A stretch of 64,000 bases of DNA from assembly GCA_028289585.1 (NCBI GenBank), contig JANQPI010000020.1, positions 1-64,000 of the forward strand, given 5' to 3'. The translations under genes and the position numbers were made by a program. The notes beneath the pieces were generated by a model. It ran no database searches. It worked only from the letters and a program-made list of their open reading frames with translations, and had not been told where the DNA came from. This DNA comes from Candidatus Zixiibacteriota bacterium (lineage in GTDB: Bacteria; Zixibacteria; MSB-5A5; GN15; FEB-12). Each line of letters begins with the position of its first letter. Positions within the stretch are counted from its first letter, which is position 1. Positions 33,958 through 42,150 of this stretch are shown piece by piece.

Positions 33958-35673
33958 ATGTCGGCTAAGATGACCGGACACGTTATCGCACTGCTTGCAC
34001 TCTGCCTTGCGACAATCGGTTGCTCCGGACGCGAGAGTGATGTCATTGCTCGCGTAGGCAATTACGAAATTACCGCCCTGGAAATGGATGATATGCTCAC
34101 GCGCGTCAGCTTCCCGGACGCGACGTTTGATGACGAACTCACATACAAGCGAGCCAAACTGGACACCATGATCAACCAGCGTCTGTTGATCCTGGGAGCA
34201 TACGAACATGGGATTGACCGCGACCAGGAAATCGCTCGGGTCGTGCTGGCGAATCAGCAGCAGTTCCTGCTCGATGTGCTCTTCCTGCGAGAGATTGCCG
34301 ACAAGGTGACCGTTACCGAATCGGAGATTCGCGAATTCTACGACAATCTCGAGTTTGTTCACCGCGCCTCACAGATCGTACTCAAGACGGAGGCCGATGC
34401 CCAAGCGATGGTTGATCGATTGATCGCCGGTGAGAACTTCGAGCAACTTGCCTACGAATACTCGATCGATCCAGCCGCCCGTCGTACCCGGGGTGACATT
34501 GGTTACTTCGAGTACGATGCCGCTATTCCGGCACTGGCAAGTGCGGTCGTGCAAATGGAAGTCGGAGAAATCTCTCCGCCGATCGAGACTCGACTTGGCT
34601 GGCATGTCGTCCGACTTGACGATCGCGAAGAGAACAGCAACCGCGGTGAATATGACAAGGTCAAACGGCAACTCTACCAACGCCTACAGAGCACCAAGAT
34701 CGGTCAACGCACCGAAGAGTACTTCACGGAACTTCAGGGGCGGTATCAACTCACGGTCGACACCAATACGGTCAATTACCTTATGCACAAGCGCGCGCGG
34801 ATCTATCCTCCGCAGGTGCTGGCAGGAATGTCCAAAGGCGATTTCGATCTTACACAACTCGATCGCAACGAACGTGAACTTCCACTTGTGACGTGGGGTG
34901 CGGGACAACTGACTGTTGGTTCTTACTTCGAGCGCATCGCCGACCATCCGGTTCGAGCCCGTCCGGACCTTGATGATTACGAAGCACTCGAGTCGTTTGC
35001 TTTTCAGATCGTACAGACTGACATCCTCGCCTATGAGGCATCGGTCGCAGGGTTACAGGATGACCCAATCTATACTCGTAAGCTGCGGTTGTTCCGCGAG
35101 CTTAATATGGCAGCGGTCATGCGTAACGACACGATTCCCGCGAGCCTGGATATGGTCATCCCTGACTCAATGGTTCGAGCCTACTATCAAGAGAACATCG
35201 AGCGGTTCACCGAACCCGCACGCATCCGCGTTTATGAAATCCATGTATCTGATGAGATGCTCGCGCGTCGACTTCGTCGCGAAATCAAATCGATTGAGCA
35301 ATTCCGCGAGAAAGCGGTTGAATATACCGAACGTCCATCCTACCGGAACACCAATGGTGATCTTGGCTTCATCGAGCGTGAATGGCTCCCCGAGCTGTTT
35401 GATGCGGCCTGGAATACACCGAGCGGACAACTGATGGGACCGGTGGTCGTTGAGGGTAAGTACTCGATCTGCTGGGTGGGTGAACGTCAAGGACCGACAG
35501 TGATTGATTACCTCGATGTCAAACGGAACATAGTGCCGATGATGGTCGAAGAGAAGCGGCAGGAAGGTGTCGATATCTGGCTTCAGCAGCGCAAGCAGTC
35601 TACGGCGATTGAAGTATTCGATGACGCACTCGAACGCGCAATCCGCGAGCGCCGGGACAACATGATCGCATGA
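33958..35673 (+). CDS. SurA/PpiD-like lipoprotein with two parvulin domains
   Basis: The lipoprotein signal ends ATIGC (Cys22). A SurA-N-like helical part (NQRLLILGAYEHGIDRDQEI) precedes parvulin 1 at ~137-225 (HRASQIVLKTEADAQAMVDR, RTRGDIGYFEYDAAIPALAS, TRLGWHVVRLDDRE). Parvulin 2 lies at ~415-510 and is more diverged (RVYEIHVSDEM, NTNGDLGFIEREWLPELFDA). It is a periplasmic folding chaperone or isomerase for outer membrane proteins. Its stop overlaps the ATG of the next parvulin gene. Confidence 0.87.
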   Translation: MSAKMTGHVIALLALCLATIGCSGRESDVIARVGNYEITALEMDDMLTRVSFPDATFDDELTYKRAKLDTMINQRLLILGAYEHGIDRDQEIARVVLANQQQFLLDVLFLREIADKVTVTESEIREFYDNLEFVHRASQIVLKTEADAQAMVDRLIAGENFEQLAYEYSIDPAARRTRGDIGYFEYDAAIPALASAVVQMEVGEISPPIETRLGWHVVRLDDREENSNRGEYDKVKRQLYQRLQSTKIGQRTEEYFTELQGRYQLTVDTNTVNYLMHKRARIYPPQVLAGMSKGDFDLTQLDRNERELPLVTWGAGQLTVGSYFERIADHPVRARPDLDDYEALESFAFQIVQTDILAYEASVAGLQDDPIYTRKLRLFRELNMAAVMRNDTIPASLDMVIPDSMVRAYYQENIERFTEPARIRVYEIHVSDEMLARRLRREIKSIEQFREKAVEYTERPSYRNTNGDLGFIEREWLPELFDAAWNTPSGQLMGPVVVEGKYSICWVGERQGPTVIDYLDVKRNIVPMMVEEKRQEGVDIWLQQRKQSTAIEVFDDALERAIRERRDNMIA

Positions 35674-37010
35674 ACATACGGATTCATAGCTTACAACTCG
35701 TAGCGGCAGGATTTGTCACCTGTGCTATCGCTGTACTATTGCCAGAGGACGGTAATGCCCAAACGCGCTCCGAGTCAGGCCGGGATGTTATCGACCGCAT
35801 CGTCTGTGTCGTCGGACCGGATGTGATCACGGCTTCGGAACTGGCCGGACAAATGCAACTGGTAGCGCTCCAAACCGGCCGGCGACCGCGTACCGAGGCC
35901 GAAGTCATGGCCTTCCAGAACGAGATCCTCGAACAGATGATCGCGGATAAGCTCTTCCTGTTTGAAGCTCGCAAAGACACAACGATTGTGCTGCGGCCGG
36001 ATGAGGTCGACCAGGCGCTCGATGACCAGCTGGCGAGCCTCTCCCAGCGCTACGGATCGAACGAGGCATTCGTCGAAGCACTGGCTGCCGAAGGCCTCAC
36101 GCTGCGTGATCTTAGACGTCAGTACCGGGACGAAATCGAGAACCGCCTCCTGCGTCAACGCCTGATCCAAAACAAACTGTTCGATGTCGCCGTTTCACGG
36201 TTTGAGGTGGAGCGGTTCTACGACGTCTTCCAGGACTCCATTCCGGAGCAGCCGGAAGCACTGCGTCTCGCACATATCCTTCTTGAGGTTACTCCCGCAC
36301 AGGTGGTCGAAGACTCCGTTCGGGAAGCCGCCGCAGGCCTGCGTGAACGCGTCTTGCAAGGCGCTGACTTCGCATCGCTCGCCGTGCAGTTTTCTCAGGG
36401 ACCTTCGGCGCCCGGTGGTGGTGATCTCGGGTTTATTGCACGTGATGACGTCGTACCCGAGTTTGGACGAGCGGCTTTCAATTTGCAGCCGGGTGACATC
36501 TCCGGAGTCGTGCGCACACAATTCGGCTATCATATTATCAAGGCGGAGGATCGGCAGGGGGACCGCCTGCGCGTACGGCACATTTTACTGGAAGTCTTTC
36601 CATCGGCCGAGGACACCGCGCAAACGCTCTCACTTGCCGATTCTCTCCTGACTGAAGCGCGCGGCGATGGTGATTTTGGCGAACTCGCCAAAATCTTCAG
36701 CACGGACAATGAAACACGCGCGACCGGTGGAGAACTTGGTTGGTTTGCACTGAACGAACTCCCGGGGGAGTTTGCCGACTACCTCACCGGCTACACCGAT
36801 CCGGGTGAGATTCGCGGACCGGTCCCCTCTCCGTTCGGGTACCATATCTTCAATCTCCTCGAGTACCAGCCGCCCAAGTCGCTGACGATCGCAGACGATT
36901 ATGATCAGGTGCGCGAGTTGGCTCGACAGCAGAAGACCGGTCGGATTGTCGATGAGTTGATTGCGGAGCTGAAGTCTAAAACGTACATCGAGTACCGCCT
37001 CGAAGGCTAA
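35670..37010 (+). CDS. surA: SurA-like periplasmic peptidyl-prolyl isomerase
   Basis: The signal peptide is cleaved near GNAQT. SurA-N lies at ~35-200 (VVGPDVITASELAGQMQLVA, RRQYRDEIENRLLRQRLIQN). Two good parvulin domains follow: one at ~195-300 (LRLAHILLEVTP, GGDLGFIARDDVVPEFGRAA, FGYHIIKAEDRQ) and one at ~300-400 (LRVRHILLEVFP, GGELGWFALNELPGEFADYL, FGYHIFNLLEYQ). This is the standard SurA layout. ATGA overlap upstream; TAATG overlap with the S4 gene downstream. The symbol is given for the family, since two paralogues sit side by side. Confidence 0.87.
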   Translation: MNIRIHSLQLVAAGFVTCAIAVLLPEDGNAQTRSESGRDVIDRIVCVVGPDVITASELAGQMQLVALQTGRRPRTEAEVMAFQNEILEQMIADKLFLFEARKDTTIVLRPDEVDQALDDQLASLSQRYGSNEAFVEALAAEGLTLRDLRRQYRDEIENRLLRQRLIQNKLFDVAVSRFEVERFYDVFQDSIPEQPEALRLAHILLEVTPAQVVEDSVREAAAGLRERVLQGADFASLAVQFSQGPSAPGGGDLGFIARDDVVPEFGRAAFNLQPGDISGVVRTQFGYHIIKAEDRQGDRLRVRHILLEVFPSAEDTAQTLSLADSLLTEARGDGDFGELAKIFSTDNETRATGGELGWFALNELPGEFADYLTGYTDPGEIRGPVPSPFGYHIFNLLEYQPPKSLTIADDYDQVRELARQQKTGRIVDELIAELKSKTYIEYRLEG

Positions 37011-37255
37011 TGCGGCTCGACGATTTCCTATCCACGGTCGGAGTGATCAAGCGCCGCACAATCGCCAAGCAACTGGCCGACAGCGGCCTCATTGAGGTCA
37101 ACGGCTCCCGTGCCAAACCAAGCTACCAGATCAAAGCGAACGACATTGTGAGTATCCGTGGTTCCAAACCTCAAGTCGTTGAGGTCCTTGATCTTCCCCG
37201 CGGATCAGTGCCCCGCGCCGAGCGCGAGCGCTTCATCCGTGAGATTCCCCGATAA
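37010..37255 (+). CDS. Small S4-domain RNA-binding protein (RqcP/Hsp15-like)
   Basis: The protein has 81 residues and consists almost only of an S4 fold (MRLDDFLSTVGVIKRRTIAK, LIEVNGSRAKPSYQIKANDI). This fits the Hsp15/RqcP group, which acts on stalled 50S-peptidyl-tRNA complexes. The start overlaps the stop of the surA-like gene, so it is the third gene of that operon. Confidence 0.85.
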   Translation: MRLDDFLSTVGVIKRRTIAKQLADSGLIEVNGSRAKPSYQIKANDIVSIRGSKPQVVEVLDLPRGSVPRAERERFIREIPR

Positions 37256-37261
37256 CCCCGG

Positions 37262-37290
37262 TTGAGACCATCCTGACCGCACTCTATATT
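37262..37290 (+). promoter_or_regulatory. Candidate promoter of the MoxR/VWA operon
   Basis: TTGAGA at 37262-37267, a 17-bp spacer and TATATT at 37285-37290, about 100 bp before the start at 37393. Confidence 0.6.
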
Positions 37291-37392
37291 GAGACGTGAA
37301 CCTGTCTCGCCAACGACCGGTTTACAACTATATACAACACTGCATGCGGCTGATGACGCCGACCGAACCTAGCCCAACAGGAAATGCTACCC

Positions 37393-38880
37393 ATGGCCGT
37401 TACGACCGATATCACCACTACCCGCCCCGCCACCATCGGTGAGCTCAAGGCATCCGGGTGGGCCAGTCGTCCCGTGAAGCTCGAAATGCGCGAAAATCTC
37501 ATCCGGCGTATTCAGAGCGGCGAATCACTCTTCCCGGGCATTGTCGGGTTCGAGCAGACCGTTGTGCCGCAACTGGTCAATGCGATTCTCTCGCAACACC
37601 ACTTCATTCTCCTCGGCCTTCGTGGCCAGGCTAAAACCCGAATCATCCGGCAACTGGTGACGCTTCTCGACGAGTGGCAACCAAGCCTCGACGATACCTA
37701 TCTGAACGAGGATCCGCTCGCTCCGATCTCCCCTAAGGGAAAGAGACACGTTGCCGCAATGGCTGACGATACACCGATCGTGTGGCGCCACCGCTCGGAA
37801 CGCTTTCACGAAAAGCTGGCGACACCCGACGTTTCGATTGCCGACCTGATCGGTGATATCGATCCGATCAAAGCCGCCCGCGAAAAACTCGATATCTCCA
37901 ATGAAGATGTCATCCACTGGGGTATTATCCCCCGCACCAATCGCGGTATTTTTGCAATCAACGAACTGCCCGATTTGCAACCGCGTATCCAGGTCGGTCT
38001 GTTGAATATCCTTGAGGAATCAGACATTCAGGTTCGTGGCTTTCCGCTGCGGGTACCGATGGATATCTGCATGGTCTTCTCGGCCAATCCGGAAGACTAC
38101 ACCAACCGCGGCAATATCATCACACCGCTCAAAGATCGCATTGACTCGCAGATCATTACGCACTACCCGCGGACCCGGGACGAGGCGAAAGCGATCACGC
38201 AGCAGGAAATTCACAACAAATCTGAAGCACCCGTCGAACTGATGCGGGACATTATCGAAGAGGTATCGGTCCAGGCGCGCTCATCAGAGTTTGTCGATCA
38301 GAATTCAGGCGTTTCGGCGCGCATGTCGATTTCGGCGTATGAGAACTTCCTCTCCAACGTTGAACAGCGGAAAATCCGTCTCGGTGAACCGGACTACTAC
38401 CCGCGTATCTGTGATGTTTACGCGATTGTTCCATCACTCACCGGTAAGATCGAGTTGGTGTATGAGGGCGAACAGGAAGGACCGATTCTCGTCGCCAGGA
38501 CACTGATCGGCAAGGCGATCGACGCTATCTTCGCCGAACATTTCCCTGTTCCGCGCAAAGGCAAGCCCGACCCGGACAAACCGGAACAAGAGAATCCTTA
38601 CGAGGCAGTGACTGACTTCTTCTCCGGAGGACGGCAGTTAACGATTAGCGACGAAATGTCTCATGACGATTACCGGCAAACACTTTACAGCCTTCCCGGA
38701 TTGTCGGCGATTGTCGAGCGGTACTGGCCGACCGACGACGAACGGGAGCTACTATTGCGCATGGAATTGGTCCTCGAAGGACTCTTCCATAATAATGTGA
38801 TCGCCCGTGCTGACGACGACATGGCCGTTACCTACGGCGATCTCTTCAGCGACATGCTCAAAGGAATGGGCGGCGAGTGA
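37393..38880 (+). CDS. MoxR/magnesium-chelatase-like AAA+ ATPase
   Basis: ATG 37393 has AGGAA 9 bp upstream, better than the ATG at 37384. The P-loop region is GLRGQAKTR (Ala in place of the second Gly) and Walker B reads GIFAINELPDL with Asn-Glu instead of Asp-Glu. RIQVGLLNILEESDIQVRGF and FSANPEDYTNRGNIITPLKD are sensor and arginine-finger segments typical of chelatase-like ATPases. It should act as a remodelling ring with the VWA protein encoded 4 bp overlapping downstream. The client is unknown. Confidence 0.85.
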   Translation: MAVTTDITTTRPATIGELKASGWASRPVKLEMRENLIRRIQSGESLFPGIVGFEQTVVPQLVNAILSQHHFILLGLRGQAKTRIIRQLVTLLDEWQPSLDDTYLNEDPLAPISPKGKRHVAAMADDTPIVWRHRSERFHEKLATPDVSIADLIGDIDPIKAAREKLDISNEDVIHWGIIPRTNRGIFAINELPDLQPRIQVGLLNILEESDIQVRGFPLRVPMDICMVFSANPEDYTNRGNIITPLKDRIDSQIITHYPRTRDEAKAITQQEIHNKSEAPVELMRDIIEEVSVQARSSEFVDQNSGVSARMSISAYENFLSNVEQRKIRLGEPDYYPRICDVYAIVPSLTGKIELVYEGEQEGPILVARTLIGKAIDAIFAEHFPVPRKGKPDPDKPEQENPYEAVTDFFSGGRQLTISDEMSHDDYRQTLYSLPGLSAIVERYWPTDDERELLLRMELVLEGLFHNNVIARADDDMAVTYGDLFSDMLKGMGGE

Positions 38881-39980
38881 AGTTTACCTACTTCGAGTGG
38901 AATGAGGATATGGCCCAGCGCCTCAAGGCGCTGGCTGACCTCATGTCGATTTACAACTATCTCCTGATGCGCATGGATGGTGATGTCGAGGAGACGCTTC
39001 GCCTCATGGAACGGCTGCAGGCGCAGGGGATTCTCGACGAAAAGTACGACCTCGACGAGTTCAAGGAGCAGCTCAAGAAGCAGAACCTGATTCAGGAGGG
39101 GAAGTCGGGGCTCTCTCTCGCTCCCAAGGGTGAACGTTCGCTTCGTCAATCGGCATTCGACGCGATCTTCAACAAGCTGCGCGTTGGTGGTAAAGGTGAC
39201 CACCGTGTTCCGCGCGAGGGCGGTACGTCCGAAGAGCCACTCCCCGAACGGCGACCGTACGAGTTTGGAGACAACCCTCGCCACATCGACTACACCGCGT
39301 CGATCTTCAACGCCATCCAGCGCGACGCCACGCTCGGATTCGATCTGACCGAACAGGACCTTGAAGTCTATGAGACGGAAAAGTCAACGTCGTGTGCGAC
39401 GGTCCTGATGATCGACATCTCGCACTCGATGATTCTCTACGGCGAGGATCGGATCACGCCGGCCAAGCAGGTCGCGATGGCGTTCACTGAGTTGATTCTC
39501 ACGCGCTTCCCCAAAGATCATCTCTCGGTGATCACGTTCGGCGATTGGGCGGAGGAGATACCAATCAAGCAGTTGCCGTATCTCGCCGTCGGACCGTATC
39601 ACACGAATACCCAGGCTGGGCTGCGATTGGCGCGGCAGATTTTGCTGACCAAGAAGCATGTGAACAAACAGATCTTCATGATTACCGACGGGAAACCGTC
39701 GATGATCAACCGACCCAACGGGTCGATTTACAAAAACCCAGTCGGGCTCGATCCGCGCATTGTCAATCGGACGTTAGATGAGGCGGTCATCTGCCGTAAG
39801 AAGCGGATGCCGATTACGACGTTTATGGTGACCGATGATCCGTATCTCCAACAGTTCGTCGCGCGTTTGACCGAGTTGAACAAAGGGCGCGCGTATTTCT
39901 CTTCCGTCGACAATCTTGGCCAGTTTGTCTTGTGGGATTTCGTCTCGCATCGGAAGCGCAAAGGCAAAGGGCACGGATAA
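38877..39980 (+). CDS. VWA-domain partner of the MoxR-like ATPase
   Basis: GTG start inside the upstream stop (GTGA). The helical N-terminus (LKALADLMSIYNYLLMRMDG) and a linker (GGTSEEPLPERRPYEFGDNP) precede a VWA domain from ~165. The MIDAS motif DISHSM and the later TDGKPS (Thr/Asp) are intact. A KRKGKGHG tail ends it. Such ATPase-VWA pairs resemble BchI/BchD and RavA/ViaA systems, which insert metal or remodel membrane complexes. Direct coupling to the ATPase is well supported by the overlap. Confidence 0.86.
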   Translation: MKFTYFEWNEDMAQRLKALADLMSIYNYLLMRMDGDVEETLRLMERLQAQGILDEKYDLDEFKEQLKKQNLIQEGKSGLSLAPKGERSLRQSAFDAIFNKLRVGGKGDHRVPREGGTSEEPLPERRPYEFGDNPRHIDYTASIFNAIQRDATLGFDLTEQDLEVYETEKSTSCATVLMIDISHSMILYGEDRITPAKQVAMAFTELILTRFPKDHLSVITFGDWAEEIPIKQLPYLAVGPYHTNTQAGLRLARQILLTKKHVNKQIFMITDGKPSMINRPNGSIYKNPVGLDPRIVNRTLDEAVICRKKRMPITTFMVTDDPYLQQFVARLTELNKGRAYFSSVDNLGQFVLWDFVSHRKRKGKGHG

Positions 39981-39998
39981 CCCCCCGCTTCGTTTTTT

Positions 39999-40026
39999 CG
40001 TCATCCCCGCGTAGGCGGGGATCCAG
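39999..40026. repeat. Palindromic repeat, copy 1 (CATCCCCGC/GCGGGGAT type)
   Basis: A 28-bp element, CGTCATCCCCGCG-T-AGGCGGGGATCCAG, able to form a hairpin. Copy 2 at 40098 differs by one base. The motif family (TCATCCCCGCG..GGCGGGGATCCAG) is a widespread dispersed REP-like palindrome. Confidence 0.8.
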
Positions 40027-40065
40027 GTTCGTCTTTACCGACGACTAAATATGAACTCAAGAACG

Positions 40066-40085
40066 GGCAGGTGAGGACACCTGCC
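40066..40085. repeat. GGCAGGTG hairpin, copy 1
   Basis: GGCAGGTG - AGGA - CACCTGCC. Its reverse complement recurs at 41050-41069, and a shorter version is at 40200-40213. Confidence 0.75.
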
Positions 40086-40097
40086 GCGCACGGGAGC

Positions 40098-40125
40098 CGT
40101 CATCCCCGCGCAGGCGGGGATCCAG
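40098..40125. repeat. Palindromic repeat, copy 2
   Basis: A near-identical second copy of the 39999 element. The similarity extends into the next ~20 bp (CCAGTCTTGTCTTCGCC against CCAGGTTCGTCTTTACC), so the repeated unit is longer than the palindrome. Confidence 0.8.
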
Positions 40126-40199
40126 TCTTGTCTTCGCCGGTAACCGTCACTAGATTTAAAAGCGGGTAGACTGGTATATCTGCTGCAGTCGTGGGCGGA

Positions 40200-40213
40200 A
40201 GGTGTCCTCACCT
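40200..40213. repeat. GGCAGGTG hairpin, copy 2 (short, inverted)
   Basis: AGGTG-TCCT-CACCT, embedded in GGGCGG-AAGGTGTCCTCACCTGCC. It lies directly upstream of the DinB/DUF1572 gene. Confidence 0.65.
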
Positions 40214-40238
40214 GCCGCTTCTTTGCTAGGGAGCGATC

Positions 40239-40790
40239 ATGAACGGCCAAGCTTACCTCGACGAAATGAAAGACCGCTATCAAAGCTACCAGTCAATGGC
40301 CGAGAAAACACTCACACAGCTGTCCGACGATGACTTCTTCCGGCAACCCACCCCACACGACAATAGCATCGCGATCACAGTCAAGCACCTCGCCGGTAAC
40401 TCCCGCTCCCGCTGGCGTAACTTCCTGACTGAGGACGGCGAGAAACCGGACCGCAACCGCGACACGGAATTCGAGCTGAGCGAAAGCGATACGCGCGAAT
40501 CGATCATGGCAGCGTGGAGGGCAAGCTGGGAGATTATCGAATCCGAACTCGGTGCCTTGACCGAGGCCGATCTCGATCGGACCGTGACGATCCGTGGCGA
40601 GCCACATCTCGTCGTACAAGCGCTGGGACGGAATCTGACGCATCTCGCGTATCACGTTGGCCAGATCGTCTGGCTCGCCCGGCATCTCCTCGGCGACAAG
40701 TGGCAGACGCTCTCGATCCCCAAGGGCTCATCGCAGGCACAAAATGACCGCTACGCCGACAAGTTCGGCGACTGGCAGAAGTCCAAGTAG
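40239..40790 (+). CDS. DinB-superfamily protein, DUF1572 type
   Basis: The protein has 183 residues in a four-helix arrangement. Predicted metal-site His residues lie in VKHLAGNSRSRWRNF and in LTHLAYHVGQIVWLAR, with the typical GQI after the second pair. DUF1572/DinB proteins are metal-binding thiol-related enzymes or damage-induced proteins of mostly unknown activity. SD AGGGAG precedes ATG. It stands alone between repeat clusters. Confidence 0.82.
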   Translation: MNGQAYLDEMKDRYQSYQSMAEKTLTQLSDDDFFRQPTPHDNSIAITVKHLAGNSRSRWRNFLTEDGEKPDRNRDTEFELSESDTRESIMAAWRASWEIIESELGALTEADLDRTVTIRGEPHLVVQALGRNLTHLAYHVGQIVWLARHLLGDKWQTLSIPKGSSQAQNDRYADKFGDWQKSK

Positions 40791-41097
40791 CTGAAACATT
40801 CCCGCACCTCAGCCGTTTAACCGACTCCGGGCATGGGCTCGGCCTTGTGTAATCGGCTCTGTAAGCCGATATTACGGGTTACCGACCCACGATTGGGTCG
40901 ACTGCTCTTTGACAACTGAGATGGCTAAGCCATCTCTCGCGCTCCGTTGTCCAACGGAGCCCCTAGTTTGCGTGCGCTCCGGCTGTGCCGGTGGGCGGCG
41001 GGCATCGCCCGCTTCACTGCCACGACAGAAGTCAGCTGTGCCGGTGGGCGGCAGGTGTCCTCACCTGCCCCAAGCCTACGTGAACGTCACGAGTGAC
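40791..41097. other. Palindrome-rich intergenic region upstream of ssrA
   Basis: No gene was seen. It holds a run of short inverted repeats: GAGATGGCT/AGCCATCTC near 40918, GCTCCGTTG/CAACGGAGC near 40940, GGGCGG..GGGCATCGCCCGC near 40993 and the GGCAGGTG hairpin at 41050. GTGCCGGTGGGCGGC occurs twice. A TTGACA at 40909 has no matching -10. Confidence 0.6.
41050..41069. repeat. GGCAGGTG hairpin, copy 3 (inverted)
   Basis: GGCAGGTG - TCCT - CACCTGCC, the exact reverse complement of 40066-40085, ending 28 bp before ssrA. Confidence 0.75.
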
Positions 41098-41449
41098 GGG
41101 GGTGACCAGGTTTCGACGGGTGTAGTGGGAGGTTGCTGGCGTGCCGGGGATGTCTGGAGCCCCGTTACCAATCCGGGCACACTAGTAATTGGCAACAATT
41201 ACGCCCTCGCGGCCTAACTAAGGTCCGCGCGCGAGCTGTTTTCGTAGTCTCTCCGGGACAGACCTCGCGCCATAAGAGAGACTCGGTCGGTGCGACGCCG
41301 TTAAGCGCCGCTTAAACAGTAACGGCTGGATCGTCGATAGGCCTGTTAGTCGGCTTGTCGACGGTCGAGATGAAGTAGACTAACTACGCACGTAGAGGGC
41401 AGCTCGCCGGTACATTCGGACGGGGGTTCGATTCCCCCCACCTCCACCA
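41098..41449 (+). ncRNA. ssrA: tmRNA (one-piece)
   Basis: The 5' end GGGGGTGACCAGGTTTCGAC and the 3' end GGGTTCGATTCC...CACCTCC-A-CCA form the tRNA-like domain. Acceptor GGGGGTG pairs with CACCTCC (one G-T), and CCA is encoded. The tag frame ends GGC AAC AAT TAC GCC CTC GCG GCC TAA at 41191-41217, so the tag ends GNNYALAA. By alignment of the TAGTA before it with the TAGTC of E. coli, the resume codon would be ATT at 41188. Pseudoknot-like segments follow. At 352 nt it is a normal length. It rescues stalled ribosomes. Its 3' end is duplicated downstream. Confidence 0.95.
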
Positions 41450-41566
41450 AATCTCATACCACCAGTGATCCTGGTGGATACAAATCATAAAGGGTGTCGG
41501 ATGATTGTTCAGGGTGATATAGCTTCCGCTCGGGACTATTGGAAACGTGGTCAATAGGAGACCAAC

Positions 41567-41725
41567 ATGAACAAGGTGCTGCTGATTATCCTGGCCATCC
41601 TGCTGCCTCCGGTTGCGGTTCTGCTAAAAGATGGCGTTGGCAAGAGTCTCTTGATCTCTGTGCTGCTCACGATCTTCTTCTTTATACCCGGCGTCATCCA
41701 CGCCCTCTGGGTCGTCACGAAGTAG
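41567..41725 (+). CDS. Pmp3/YqaE-family small membrane protein
   Basis: A 52-residue protein with AGGAG 6 bp before ATG. Two membrane helices (LLIILAILLPPVAVLL and LLISVLLTIFFFIPGVIHAL) are joined by a short KDGVGKS loop. The PP-V-LL...FFIPGVIHALW pattern is the UPF0057/Pmp3 signature. These proteins affect membrane potential and salt tolerance. It sits between ssrA and the first ssrA remnant, as the only gene of that interval. Confidence 0.85.
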   Translation: MNKVLLIILAILLPPVAVLLKDGVGKSLLISVLLTIFFFIPGVIHALWVVTK

Positions 41726-41830
41726 ACACACGCATACATCAGCTAGACGGGTCAACCGAACCGCTATGCAACGCATTCGGCCTCCATCAGTCCAGACCGA
41801 GTACAACTACTACATCCTGGCGTGATTACC

Positions 41831-41931
41831 GTTAGTCGGCTTGGCAGCGGTCGAGAACAAGTAGACTACGCACGTAGAGGATAACTCGTCGGTACATTCG
41901 GACGGGGGGGCGATTCCCCTCACCTCCACCA
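41831..41931 (+). repeat. Decayed copy of the ssrA 3' end (101 nt)
   Basis: Aligns along its whole length with 41345-41449 of ssrA. It has a 4-nt deletion (TAAC) and about a dozen substitutions, and still ends CACCTCCACCA. The T-loop TTCGATT has become GGCGATT, so it cannot work as a tRNA-like end. It is best read as a displaced attachment-site end from integration at ssrA. Confidence 0.85.
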
Positions 41932-42150
41932 AATTTTGCTTCACTCGTCGCAAGCAGGAGATCCGACTGAACTGTCCTCTTGCCTTCAGATTACTTTCTG
42001 ATACGCCGTAGCTAACAGCGTGCTTTTCGCGGGCGCTACTGTTTCCTAATGTATCATGGTGACAACGATACTTCATTCCGTTGAACCGAACACGCACCTG
42101 GACGATCACAGACGTCGACGAGAACCCAGGATCATCTGAAGGCTGTCTAC

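Noticed and set aside
40909-40940. TTGACA at 40909 as ssrA promoter
   Set aside because: About 180 bp from the tmRNA 5' end and no -10 at the right distance.
41831-41931. Second functional tmRNA or tRNA
   Set aside because: Only the 3' third is present, with a deletion and a broken T-loop.
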